A model generated the notes under the pieces. The model worked only from the letters and a program-made list of their open reading frames with translations. It was not told the DNA's origin and ran no database searches. The position numbers were made by a program, and so were the translations under genes. Positions 8,256-16,611 of a DNA stretch of 64,000 nt are shown piece by piece (position 1 is the stretch's first letter; every line of letters starts with the position of its first letter). Location of the stretch: NCBI RefSeq assembly GCF_037081675.1, contig NZ_JAZAQL010000003.1, positions 1 to 64,000 of the forward strand. Reading direction: 5' to 3'. This stretch comes from Halorubellus litoreus. Its GTDB lineage: Archaea > Halobacteriota > Halobacteria > Halobacteriales > Natrialbaceae.

Positions 8256-9178
8256 AGGCGCCCGTCGCGAGTCGAACGCGCACGACCCGAGCGGGGTCGC
8301 GGGATGCCGTTTCATCCACGGTCGCGGCGTGTTGGGGGCTTGCGTCAGCGGTGCGGCGTGCACGAGCATCCGGCGGCCACTGGGCCGCCGGTTCCTCCGT
8401 GCGTGGGTGGGGGCTTGCGTCAGCGGTGCGGCGTGCACGAGCATCCGGCGGCCACTGGGCCGCCGGTTCCTCCGTGCGTGGGTGGGGGCTTGCGGGCCGT
8501 CGGGGCGTCCGGTGGGTGGACGGCGCTGGGGCTGGTCGGTGGGGAGCGATGCGACTGTTCGACCCCGGTTCGAGGCCGGGGCGGTCGCGTCCGCATCCAG
8601 CGTCGACGCGGTCGCGTTCGTCCAGGGGGTCTGCCGTCGCGCGCTGCGATGGACGGCGGACTCCGTGCTCGGTGGTGAGTCGGAACGTGAGGACGACCAG
8701 TGACGGAGCCTGGCCGTCGACGACGAGTGGCCGAGAAGGATTCTCGGTCCGGGCGTCGGCGACGGACGTGGCGTCGCCTCGACGGTGTCAGCGTCGAGCC
8801 GGGCTCACGTCACGATCGGTGTCACGTGGCGCCGACGAGAACGGACCGAGCGAAGGAGCGACCCCGTTGGTTCGCCCGCACATCGGACCACTGCTCGTCG
8901 GCGCCGTCGACCGGGGAGGCATAGTCACCTTCCCCGGTGACGGCGTTGCCACTCACACCGCGAGTGGTCGCCGACTTCATGTGGTCGATGTACATGGTTG
9001 GGTTCGCTCTGGACGCCGACTGAGGGGTCGGCGTCGCAGGGTAGTCCAACAAAAATCGCCGAATGACAAAAAACTATGGGATGGATGTCAACGTGGCGCA
9101 TGCTTCGGGTTCGGCGTTCGTTTCGAGCGCTGAACCGAAGCGTGAGTTTAGGGGGTGCGACAGCGTTCGTCCTGACGA
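8256..9178. other. Gene-poor stretch with tandem repeat and hairpin
   Basis: About 920 bases without a convincing gene. It holds the 75-bp tandem repeat at 8334-8494. It also holds a perfect hairpin at 9012-9035 (9-base arms GACGCCGAC / GTCGGCGTC, 6-base loop), beside an AT-rich segment at 9048-9076. On the minus strand that segment reads CGATTTTTG and could be a TATA box. A 57-codon minus-strand frame (8822-8995) follows it but lacks convincing coding character. The right end carries GAGTTTAGG near 9145-9153, a likely promoter for the pilin-like gene at 9179. Confidence 0.5.
8334..8494. repeat. 75-bp tandem repeat, 2.15 copies, each with a 9-bp hairpin
   Basis: Two identical 75-base units (8334-8408 and 8409-8483) are followed by 11 bases of a third. 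Each unit contains a perfect inverted repeat with a 9-base stem (CCGGCGGCC / GGCCGCCGG) and the 4-base loop ACTG, at 8370-8391 and 8445-8466. The period is a multiple of three, but no frame through it looks like protein. Perfect identity points to recent duplication. Confidence 0.9.
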
Positions 9179-9751
9179 ATGCCGCGACGAGACGAGGCGC
9201 GAAACGGTGACGGCGCGGTCGCTGGAACCCGCGCGAGCGCCGTCACCGTCGGCATCGTATTCCTCGGGCTCGCGATCGTCACCGCGCTCCTCGCTGGCTC
9301 GTTCTGGGTGGTCGCGACCGAAGGCGGGGAGACGGGTGACCCGGCGGAGGTCGGCCTCTCGGCAAGTCGCTGCACGGTCTCCGCGGACGATGGGACGACC
9401 GGCATCGGGACCGTGACGGCGTCGATCCGGTACACGGGGAACGGGAGCGTCGACCTCTCGGACGCCACGGTCCGGTACGGCGACGAGACGACGACCGCCA
9501 CCCTCGACGTCGGCGTCGACGCGTCCGAGACGACCGCTCGCCTCGTGAACGACACCGGTGCGTTCGACGCGAGCATCGTCGAAGGCGAGACGCTGACGCT
9601 CGTCGTTCCCGTCGAGACGATTCGTGGTGCGCCGCTCGAATCCGGAATGCGTGCATCCCTGGAACTCGTGGTCGACGGCGGCACGGTCGACGCGGCGAGC
9701 GTTCGCGCACCGAACGGACTCAGCGAGGACCAGTCCTACGTCGGGTGTTGA
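9179..9751 (+). CDS. Archaellin/pilin-like membrane-anchored protein with paired cysteines
   Basis: A 190-residue protein with a short charged N-terminus, one hydrophobic helix (about residues 20-45, SAVTVGIVFLGLAIVTAL) and a beta-rich domain expected outside the membrane. It is a divergent paralogue of the next gene. Both share a Cys-Thr-Val-Ser segment soon after the helix, a VETIRGAPL / VAEIRGARL strand, and an end of the form QSYxxC. The helix position matches class III signal-peptide proteins (archaellins, pilins), but the cleavage motif is weaker here than in the neighbour. The paired cysteines suggest a disulfide tying N- and C-terminal strands. It is followed 51 bases later by the paralogue. 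Confidence 0.7.
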   Translation: MPRRDEARNGDGAVAGTRASAVTVGIVFLGLAIVTALLAGSFWVVATEGGETGDPAEVGLSASRCTVSADDGTTGIGTVTASIRYTGNGSVDLSDATVRYGDETTTATLDVGVDASETTARLVNDTGAFDASIVEGETLTLVVPVETIRGAPLESGMRASLELVVDGGTVDAASVRAPNGLSEDQSYVGC

Positions 9752-9802
9752 CGGGTCGTCGCGGCAAGAACGCTTTTCGTGGTGCAATCGTAAGGGGTCT
9801 GC

Positions 9803-10483
9803 ATGATTACCCGGTCCGCGAGCGTCGATGGGGACGACGACCGCGGGCGAGGCCGCGCCGAGTTCGACGACAGCGGCCGGGAACTGGGGACGCTCGCCGT
9901 CGTGGACGACCGCGGGCAGGTCGGTATCGGTATCATCGTGATGTTCGTCGCGATGATCATCGTCTCCGCGATCGCGGCGGGCGTCATCGTGAACATGGCG
10001 GGCATGATGGGCGATCGTGCGACCGACGCCGGGGAGGAAGCGGTCGGGCAGGTCGTCGGCGGCGTCCAGGTCCAAGACCGCACCTGTACTGTCAGCGCGA
10101 ACCCGCCAGGCGTCGACGAGGCCTGGGTGCACGTCCGACTGCGCCCGGGAGGAACGATGGTGAACATGTCGAACACGACGGTCCTGTACACCGACGGGGA
10201 CGTGCACGCGGAACTCAGCCTGGACAACGAGACCGCGAACGCGTCGCGGTACACGCTCGTCGACGACGGCGAGCACGTCCGCGAGTTGACGAACACGTCG
10301 CGGATGGTCCGGATGACGTTCGACGTCGCGGAGATACGTGGTGCGCGACTGAACGGAACGCGAGCACCGCTGGAGAACGGCGGTGAAGCGACCATCACGG
10401 TGGCGACGCCCCAGGGTGCGGTGACGAAGGTGCGACTACAGCCGACCGGTATCGCTGGGTCGCAGTCGTACTCGAAGTGCTGA
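9803..10483 (+). CDS. Archaellin-like (class III signal peptide) protein
   Basis: A 226-residue archaellin homologue. After an unusually long acidic leader (about 38 residues) comes DDRGQVGIG, then a hydrophobic helix ending AAGVIVNMAG, the hallmark of archaellin N-termini. Cleavage by the prepilin/prearchaellin peptidase is expected just before the QVGIG segment. Many Asn-x-Ser/Thr sequons (for example NMSNTT) suggest N-glycosylation. Known archaellins have no conserved C-terminal cysteine, but this protein ends SYSKC, and its paralogue upstream ends the same way. It is probably a surface filament or minor subunit. No fla/arl assembly genes lie in the window. Confidence 0.8.
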   Translation: MITRSASVDGDDDRGRGRAEFDDSGRELGTLAVVDDRGQVGIGIIVMFVAMIIVSAIAAGVIVNMAGMMGDRATDAGEEAVGQVVGGVQVQDRTCTVSANPPGVDEAWVHVRLRPGGTMVNMSNTTVLYTDGDVHAELSLDNETANASRYTLVDDGEHVRELTNTSRMVRMTFDVAEIRGARLNGTRAPLENGGEATITVATPQGAVTKVRLQPTGIAGSQSYSKC

Positions 10484-10548
10484 GCCCCGACCCCGACATG
10501 TCTTCCGGACCGCGGAGGGTTTTCCGTGAGCGGTCGCAACGACGTGAT

Positions 10549-10941
10549 ATGAACGCGCCGGACGAGACGACCGCGGAGTCGAACGTGAACGGCGAACCGC
10601 TCGCGTCGTGCGGGACGGACCCGGAGACGGGCGTGCAGCGCGACGGCGTCTGTCACGCGCTCCCGGAGCGGGACCCGGGCCGCCACGAGGTGTGTGCGGT
10701 GATGACCGAGCGGTTCCTCGAGTTCACGGACGTGATGGGGAACGACCTGCGGACGCCACGCCCAGAGCTATCGTTCCCGGGGTTGGAGCCGGGTGACCGG
10801 TGGTGCGTGTGTCTGCCGCGCTGGCTGGAGGCGTTGGACGCGCGTGCTGCGCCGCCGGTCGTGCTCGAAGCGACGAACGAGTCCGTGCTCGACGAGGTGT
10901 CGCTGGAGACGCTCGAAGCGAACGCACACGGTACGGAGTGA
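10549..10941 (+). CDS. DUF2237 family protein
   Basis: A 130-residue protein of the DUF2237 family, found in bacteria and haloarchaea and of unknown function. The hallmarks are visible: PLASCGTDPETGVQRDGVC near the N-terminus, VCAVMTERFLEFTDVMGNDL, and PGLEPGDRWCVCLPRW. At least four cysteines sit at positions that could bind metal or form disulfides. The frame is open 24 codons further upstream, but the ATG at 10549 is preceded at the usual distance by the AT-rich GGGTTTTCC and starts the conserved part. Confidence 0.87.
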   Translation: MNAPDETTAESNVNGEPLASCGTDPETGVQRDGVCHALPERDPGRHEVCAVMTERFLEFTDVMGNDLRTPRPELSFPGLEPGDRWCVCLPRWLEALDARAAPPVVLEATNESVLDEVSLETLEANAHGTE

Positions 10942-11012
10942 GTTATCGAGAAAACGCGGGCTCGGGGTCCGGGACCGAAGCGTTCACGCCGTCGGCGCCC
11001 GGGAGTGCTGGT

Positions 11013-11822
11013 ATGCCGACCGTCGACGCGCTCGTGACCCATCCCGTGAAGTCCCTGGACCCGATGCCGGTCGAGACGGCCGACCTCGTCGGCGGCCGCC
11101 TGCGGTACGACCGCGAGTTCGCGCTGTTCGACGACGACCGCGAGCTCGTGAACGCGACGCGCGAACCCGCCCTCCACCGCGTCCGCAGTTCCTACGACCC
11201 GGAGACGCGCACGCTCACCGTCCGCGAGCACGACGAACCCGCGGACGAGGCGGTGTCGTTCGCGCTCGACAGCGAGCGCGGCGACGCGAACGCGTGGTTC
11301 AGCGAGTTCCTGGACTATCCGGTCGCGCTCGTCCGCGACGCCGGCGGCGGGTTCGTCGACCGCGACTACGCGAAGGGGCCCGCGGTCATCTCGACGGGGA
11401 CGCTCGAGGCCATCGGCGACTGGTTCGACCTCGACCCCGTGAACGTCCGGCGGCGGTTCCGGGCGAACGTCGTCGTCGACGCGGAGCCGTTCTGGGAGGA
11501 CCGCCTCTGGACGGGCGAGGACGAGGTCGTCGCGTTCCGCATCGGCGACGTCGAGTTCGAGGGCGCCGGGTGCTGCGCGCGCTGCGTCGTCCCGAGCCGC
11601 GACCCCGACACCGGCGACGTCATCGAGGACTTCCAAGCGCGGTTCGTCGAGCGCCGCGAGGCGACGATGCCCGACTGGGCGGACGCGGACGCGCTCGACC
11701 ACTACTACCAGGTGATGGCGCTCAGTCGCGTCCACGAGAGCGAGGACGGCGGCGAACTCGCCGTCGGCGACGACCTCGAGGTCGTCGGGAAGCGACCGCG
11801 CGAGGACGCTCCCGAGGCCTGA
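11013..11822 (+). CDS. MOSC domain-containing protein with N-terminal beta barrel
   Basis: A 269-residue protein. It has the MOSC N-terminal barrel (VTHPVKSLDPM, then GGRLRYDREFALFD, about residues 1-110) and a C-terminal MOSC domain with the family's FRANVVVD and the cysteine-rich EGAGCCARCVVPSRDP near 190. MOSC proteins carry or transfer sulfur or the molybdenum cofactor; relatives such as mARC reduce N-hydroxylated compounds. The conserved cysteine before RCVVP is the presumed ligand or sulfur carrier. The ATG at 11013 begins the conserved motif, so it is preferred to earlier in-frame starts. No molybdenum gene is nearby. Confidence 0.88.
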   Translation: MPTVDALVTHPVKSLDPMPVETADLVGGRLRYDREFALFDDDRELVNATREPALHRVRSSYDPETRTLTVREHDEPADEAVSFALDSERGDANAWFSEFLDYPVALVRDAGGGFVDRDYAKGPAVISTGTLEAIGDWFDLDPVNVRRRFRANVVVDAEPFWEDRLWTGEDEVVAFRIGDVEFEGAGCCARCVVPSRDPDTGDVIEDFQARFVERREATMPDWADADALDHYYQVMALSRVHESEDGGELAVGDDLEVVGKRPREDAPEA

Positions 11823-11974
11823 CCGCCATCGGCCGCAGTCCAGTCTACTCCTCGAAGCGGCACGACGGCGAGTTCGTCGTCAGAATCGTTTTCGACGACG
11901 AAACCTGAACGACGCGGGGGAGGAGGACCTCGACGCCGTCCTCGTCCGTATCGTGGCTCGCGAACGTACCGACC

Positions 11975-12154
11975 TCAGTCAGCGCGTATGTTTCGGAGAG
12001 CCAGCGTCGAACCAGTTATGCCGATCATAGCCGCACCGAGGAATAACACATCACCGAACAAACCATCATCTGTTATTCTGGGAACTACGAGCCATGCTGT
12101 AATCATCAACGAGAGTGCGGCCGCGTTCATCAAAGCTGGAGTATGTCTGTTCAT
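11975..12154 (-). CDS. Small two-helix membrane protein, 59 residues
   Basis: A short gene with two hydrophobic segments: residues 8-26 (MNAAALSLMITAWLVV) and 36-52 (VLFLGAAMIGITGSTLAL), joined by a short polar loop RITDDGLFGD. The basic ending RNIRAD follows. Its bases are clearly less GC-rich than the neighbours, with many A/T third positions. This suggests either acquisition from elsewhere or relaxed codon selection on a small membrane protein. Haloarchaea encode many such short two-helix proteins of unknown function. No homologue can be named. It sits in a 500-base gap between the MOSC and nucleotidase genes, on the opposite strand. Confidence 0.55.
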   Translation of the reverse strand: MNRHTPALMNAAALSLMITAWLVVPRITDDGLFGDVLFLGAAMIGITGSTLALRNIRAD

Positions 12155-12326
12155 AGTTCATACCAACATTCCGTCCTTTTCGGTCCGGCGATGCGAGCCT
12201 GCGTCGACGCGCTCAGTCGCGACCGAGGGCCGGCCGCGAGCCGGGGGTCCAGAGCGTGCGGCGAATTACGTGCGCGACCGCACGGCTTACGGCCCCCCGC
12301 CGGGTACGAGTCGCTGAGACGAACTC

Positions 12327-13664
12327 GTGCGAGTGCTGCATTACGCTGACGTGGAGGCCGGACTGGATAGCCCGGAGCGCGCGGGCCGGCTCGCGACCGT
12401 CCTCCGGGAGGAGGGCGGCGACGACCCGGTCGTCACCGACGGTGGGGACACGCTCGCGCCGGGCGTGCTGGGGTTGTCGACGAAGGGCAAGCACGCGCTG
12501 GCGTTCCAGGACGCGGTGTCGCCGGCGGTCGCGACGTTCGGGAATCACGACTTCGACCACGGGCGGACGGCCGCTCGGGAGGTGACGTGGGAGTCGCCGG
12601 CGCGGTACGTGACGGGGAACGTCATGGAGGGCGGGCAGCCGTTCGGGGACGCGGCGCCGTGGACGATCGTGGACCGCGCGGACGGTGCGCTCGGCGTGGT
12701 CGGTATCACGGACCCGGACGCGTCGGTCCCCGATTCGCTCGCGGTCGAGGACCCGATTCGAGCGGTGCGGACGGCGGTCTCGGAGCTGCGCGACCACGGC
12801 GTTCGCGCGGTGCTCGTGCTGGCGCACGCCGGCGACGACGTCGTTCGGACGGTCGCGCGCCAGCAGGGCGTGGACGCCATCGCCGCCGGGCACGTGCATC
12901 GCGTCGGCCGCGAGCGCGTGTCGGGGACGCCCATCGTCCGACCGGGCGTGAACGGCGAGGTGGTGTGGGAGCTCGACTTCGACGGGGAGCGCGTGACGAC
13001 CGACGACCACGACGTCGAGCGTGCGGTCGTCGACGAGTCGGTCGCGGAGATACTGCAGGCCGAGCGGTACCGCGTCGGGCTGGAGGACACGGTCGGCTAC
13101 CTCGAGGAGCCGCTCGTCCGCGACACGGCGAAGCGACTCGTGGGCCGGGAGCGCGCGGGGTCGCTGGTCGCGACCGCGTACCGGGAGGGGGCGAGCGCGG
13201 ACGTCGGCGTCCTCGACACGCTCGCGATCCGCGAGGGCCCGCGGTTGTCGGGGACGGTGTCGCGCGGTGACGTCGTCGGCCTCGTTCCGTTCGCGGCGCC
13301 GCTCTGTCGCATCGAGGTGTCGGGGCGAACGCTCTCGCGACTGCTTCGGGAGAGCGTGGTGACCGACGACCGCGCGGCACGAGGACCGGGCGCGTACGCG
13401 TGCTGGCTGCAGGTCGCCGGTGCGACGCTCGGGGTGGCGGACGACGGGACCGTCGAGTCGGTTCGCGTCGACGGCGAGCCCATCGATGGAAACCGGGACT
13501 ACGTCGTCGGGACGAACACCTACGTCCTGGGGAGCGACGAGTTCCCCGCGGTCGACCGCCGGCACCTGCTCGCGCAGGGCGACGACCAGTACGAGGCGGT
13601 CGTCGCGCTGTTCGAGCAGGGCCGGACCTCGGGCATCCCCGACGGCTTCGTCGAGCCGGTGTAA
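12327..13664 (+). CDS. 5'-nucleotidase / 2',3'-cyclic phosphodiesterase family metallophosphoesterase (UshA-like)
   Basis: A 445-residue two-domain enzyme. The N-terminal metallophosphoesterase domain has VLHYADVEAG, GDTLAPG, the GNHDFD motif near 72, LAHAGDD and the AGHVHR motif near 190, all expected dimetal ligands. The C-terminal 5'-nucleotidase domain (about 255-445) has the substrate-loop pattern GPGAYACWLQVAG and YVVGTNTYVLGSDE. There is no signal peptide, unlike bacterial periplasmic UshA, so it should act in the cytoplasm on nucleotides or related phosphoesters. The start is the GTG at 12327, because the next residues form the first core strand. The first motif reads HYADVE rather than the commoner HTND, a mild divergence. 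Confidence 0.87.
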   Translation: MRVLHYADVEAGLDSPERAGRLATVLREEGGDDPVVTDGGDTLAPGVLGLSTKGKHALAFQDAVSPAVATFGNHDFDHGRTAAREVTWESPARYVTGNVMEGGQPFGDAAPWTIVDRADGALGVVGITDPDASVPDSLAVEDPIRAVRTAVSELRDHGVRAVLVLAHAGDDVVRTVARQQGVDAIAAGHVHRVGRERVSGTPIVRPGVNGEVVWELDFDGERVTTDDHDVERAVVDESVAEILQAERYRVGLEDTVGYLEEPLVRDTAKRLVGRERAGSLVATAYREGASADVGVLDTLAIREGPRLSGTVSRGDVVGLVPFAAPLCRIEVSGRTLSRLLRESVVTDDRAARGPGAYACWLQVAGATLGVADDGTVESVRVDGEPIDGNRDYVVGTNTYVLGSDEFPAVDRRHLLAQGDDQYEAVVALFEQGRTSGIPDGFVEPV

Positions 13665-13748
13665 CTCGTCGGTAACACCAGCCAGTCAGTTCGGTTTCTC
13701 AGGGCCGCTGGACGACACGAGCGCGGAGTTCCGGACTGGGACGGTGCG

Positions 13749-14402
13749 TCAACAGTCGCCGTCGGCGACGATGCGCGTGAAGTTCGCGTAGACGCGACCG
13801 GCGTTCACGTCGGCGAACGAGTACTCGCCGTCGCTCCAGCCGTAGTCGGCGTCGAGTCGGTCGCGGTGCGCGGCGGTGAACTCGGGGTGGAACTGCGTGC
13901 TCCACAGCGGCGCCGACCGGTGCCTGGTCGCGAACGCGTCGTAGTAGTCCGTGGTCGCGATGACCTCCATCTCGGGCGCGGGCTCGACGACCTTGTCGCC
14001 GTGGACCGCGGGGACGACCGGCGAGACGCCGTCGAAGAGCGGGTCGTCCGCGAAGTCGACGTCGACGAGACGCGCCGTCGTCTCGTCGGCCTCCACGCGA
14101 CCGCCGAGGGCGGCGTTCACGAGCTGGTGGCCGAAGCAGACCGCGAGCGTCGGAATCTCGTGTTCGACGAGCGTCTCGACGAGCGCCATCTGCGAGTGCA
14201 TCCACGGGTACTCGTCGGCCTCGTAGACGCCCGCGGTGCTTCCGGTGAGGACGACCGCGTCCAGTTCCCCGAGGTCGGGGCGTTCCCCGGCGGCGTAGTC
14301 GAGTTCGACCGCATCGGGGATGGACGCGGCGAGCGCGTCGCAGTGGTACGCGTGCGCTGGGTCGACCTCGTTCCGACAGACGACGACGCGTGGCGATGAC
14401 AT
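13749..14402 (-). CDS. Class I glutamine amidotransferase-like protein (GMP synthase glutaminase-type)
   Basis: A 217-residue type 1 glutamine amidotransferase fold. The catalytic triad is visible: Cys89 in TLAVCFGHQL, His172 and Glu174 in TQFHPEF. The oxyanion region is LTGSTAGVYE. The protein stands alone, with no synthetase partner next to it, like the many free-standing GATase1 proteins that hydrolyse glutamine or gamma-glutamyl compounds. The ATG at 14402 (MSSPRVVVCRNE) starts the first strand; the open frame upstream of it is low-complexity and rejected. It is oriented with the histidine kinase upstream, 82 bases away. Confidence 0.85.
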   Translation of the reverse strand: MSSPRVVVCRNEVDPAHAYHCDALAASIPDAVELDYAAGERPDLGELDAVVLTGSTAGVYEADEYPWMHSQMALVETLVEHEIPTLAVCFGHQLVNAALGGRVEADETTARLVDVDFADDPLFDGVSPVVPAVHGDKVVEPAPEMEVIATTDYYDAFATRHRSAPLWSTQFHPEFTAAHRDRLDADYGWSDGEYSFADVNAGRVYANFTRIVADGDC

Positions 14403-14484
14403 TGCGCGTCCTATGGCGCGCGCCACGAAAGGGGTACCGGCGCGAACGCCGCGCTTGGCTCGCCCGGCGTCGGGGCCGACGGCG

Positions 14485-16206
14485 TCAGGCGCCGGGGAGC
14501 GTGACGAGGACGCGCGTCCCGTCGTCGGTGGCGTCGAACGTGACGTCGCCACCGAGGGTGCTGACGCCCCAGTTCACGACGAAGAGGCCGAGGCCGCTGC
14601 CGTGTTCGAGCGCCGATTCGCGAGCGTCCAGCACGTCGAGTTCGTGGCCGGGGATGCCCGGGCCCGTGTCCGTGATGGCGAACGTGACCGTGCCACCGTC
14701 GGCAGCGGAGGCGACGGTTCCGTTCCCGTCCACTCCATCGGCGACAGCGTCTCCGGAGTTGGTGACGGCGACGGACACGCGCGGGTCGCCGTCGTCGTGC
14801 ACGACGCCGTTCTCGACGAGGTTCTCGAAGACGACGCGGAGGACGTCCGGGTCCGCGGTCACGCGGCAGTCATGGGGGACGTCGACGTCGACGGTCGCCG
14901 CAGGATGTCGGCCCGTGACGTCGTCGCGGACGGCTTCGAGGACGGCGTGTGCGTCGACGACCTCGTCGGCGACGACCGACCCGGACATCGTGGCTTCGAC
15001 CTCGCGAGCGCGTTCGCCGAGCGCGGACAGCTCGCGGGTCTGGTCGGCCGCGGTCTCGAGGAGGTCGACGACCGCCGGGTCGTCGCTGGCTTCGGCGGCC
15101 GCGGTGACGCTCCCGAGGACGACGGTGAGGTCGTTCCGGAGGTTGTGTCGGAGGACGCGGTTGAGGACGCCGACGCGTTGCTCGCGGCGCCGTTCGGCGG
15201 TGACGTCCTGGAGGACGACGGTGTACCCGACGACGCCGCCGGCGCCGTCGTCGAGCGGGTTCCGGGTTCGAGCGTACGTCCGCGCTCGCGTGTCGTCGGC
15301 GATGCGGACGTGGTCGCCGTCGAACCCGTCGTCGACCGGTTCGAGGTACCTCGAGATGTCGGTCGCCAGGACGACGGTCTCGTCGACGCCGAGCGCGTCG
15401 ACGGCGGCGGCGTTCAGGCGGACGATGCGGTCGTCCGGGTCGACGACGACGACGGGATTCCCGAGGTCCTCGACCGCGGCGCGTTCCGCGCGTCGACGGG
15501 TCGCGGGCGGGAACTCGAACATGTCCTCGCCGAACAGCGCGTACAGGTCGAGGACGAGGTGCGGGAAGAACGCGATGGCGGTGAGGTTCAGCGGGTAGAA
15601 CGGCCCGATTTCGAGGAGCCACGCGCTGAACGCGACCGTCGGCGGGAGTGGCGTGACGGCGATGGCGAGCGCGTGCTTGCGGTAGAGCGGCCCGTAGCTG
15701 ACGACGGTGTCGATGAGGAGGACGACGCCGAGGGTGGCGAGCGAGACGACGGTGAGGAACTCGAAGACGACGAACGCGTTGTGCGTGTACTCGAGGACGC
15801 GGACGCCGCCGTACTCGACGAGTTCGACGTTCGTCGGGCCGTAGTCGTGGAACGGGTAGGTGAGGACGACGAGCGTGCCGAGGGACTGGAAGCCGACGAT
15901 ACCCTGGAAGGGACGGGAGTGGACGTACCTGGCCCGACCCGTGTAGACGAGTGCGAACCCGAGGTACGCGACGCCGATCCAGATGGCGGCGACCCAGTAG
16001 AGGACGAGGAGCGGGTCGCGGAGCGGGCTTTCGCCGAGGAGGAGTCCGACGCCGTAGGCGGCGCAGAAGACGGTCTGTGCGGCGATGACGCCCTGGAACC
16101 ACGTCAAGCCCGGTCGCTCGGAGAGCCGCCGGAGGTACGCGAGCAGGCCGAGGTTCGCCGCGCCGACGACGACGGACGTCCACGCGACGACGAGCCCGAG
16201 TTGCAC
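14485..16206 (-). CDS. Membrane sensor histidine kinase (7TM-PAS-HisKA-HATPase)
   Basis: A 573-residue signalling kinase. Residues 1-225 hold seven hydrophobic segments matching the N-terminal 7TM sensor domain common in haloarchaeal kinases. A PAS domain follows (about 245-345, VVVVDPDDRIVRLNAAAV, ending VVLQDVTAERRREQ). The phospho-acceptor helix has LNRVLRHNLRNDL near 352, and the ATPase domain shows the N box (VFENLVENGVVH), DTGPGIPG and GSGLGLFVVNW. No response regulator or receiver domain is present, as is usual for these orphan kinases. Signal and target are unknown. Confidence 0.93.
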   Translation of the reverse strand: MQLGLVVAWTSVVVGAANLGLLAYLRRLSERPGLTWFQGVIAAQTVFCAAYGVGLLLGESPLRDPLLVLYWVAAIWIGVAYLGFALVYTGRARYVHSRPFQGIVGFQSLGTLVVLTYPFHDYGPTNVELVEYGGVRVLEYTHNAFVVFEFLTVVSLATLGVVLLIDTVVSYGPLYRKHALAIAVTPLPPTVAFSAWLLEIGPFYPLNLTAIAFFPHLVLDLYALFGEDMFEFPPATRRRAERAAVEDLGNPVVVVDPDDRIVRLNAAAVDALGVDETVVLATDISRYLEPVDDGFDGDHVRIADDTRARTYARTRNPLDDGAGGVVGYTVVLQDVTAERRREQRVGVLNRVLRHNLRNDLTVVLGSVTAAAEASDDPAVVDLLETAADQTRELSALGERAREVEATMSGSVVADEVVDAHAVLEAVRDDVTGRHPAATVDVDVPHDCRVTADPDVLRVVFENLVENGVVHDDGDPRVSVAVTNSGDAVADGVDGNGTVASAADGGTVTFAITDTGPGIPGHELDVLDARESALEHGSGLGLFVVNWGVSTLGGDVTFDATDDGTRVLVTLPGA

Positions 16207-16305
16207 GTTCGACGAAACGTACGAGCGGAGCGAGTTAAACAGGTTGCGGCACGTTCGGGTGGGCTCGGCTGGCCGGCCGGTGCGGTGCCTGCGTGCGCGG
16301 TCCGG

Positions 16306-16485
16306 TCAGTCGTGGTGGTGCACCCAGTTCGTGAGGTCGACGAACGCGGTCTCACCGCAGCACCCGCACTCGTCGGGCGCCTCGAAGGTGTGCTGGGCGG
16401 TGTCGACGTGAATCGGGGTGCCCGCGTGCGCGACCTGGCAGTTCTCGCAGACGTACATCGTGACTGACTCCGGAACGTGTGCCAT
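16306..16485 (-). CDS. Small zinc-ribbon-like protein, 59 residues
   Basis: A short intact gene just upstream of the histidine kinase on the same strand. The protein has two cysteine pairs, MYVCENCQVAHAG near residues 11-22 and DECGCCGETAF near 39-48, about 26 residues apart, as in a treble-clef or zinc ribbon. It ends in a histidine-rich tail, LTNWVHHHD, that could add metal ligands. Small CxxC proteins of this kind are abundant in haloarchaea, and some act in regulation. The start is the ATG at 16485. Its function and any link to the kinase (about 100 bases downstream) are unknown. Confidence 0.7.
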   Translation of the reverse strand: MAHVPESVTMYVCENCQVAHAGTPIHVDTAQHTFEAPDECGCCGETAFVDLTNWVHHHD

Positions 16486-16611
16486 ACGGTAGCAATTGTG
16501 TGGACGAGGGATAGTCGTACCGGGGATCGACGCGGGCGACGCATCGGTGCCGTCCGCGTTCCGTCGCCGAGCACCGGTCGCGAGACACCCGGTGGGCCGT
16601 GCGTGCGGCGG

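Noticed and set aside
8334..8494. CRISPR-like array
   Set aside because: Units of 75 bp are directly adjacent with no variable spacers.
8822..8995. 57-codon minus-strand frame after a TATA-like segment
   Set aside because: Some acidic residues but no recognisable fold; coding potential is uncertain.
14320..16467. 715-codon plus-strand frame opposite the histidine kinase
   Set aside because: Shadow of the kinase; no domain is recognisable.
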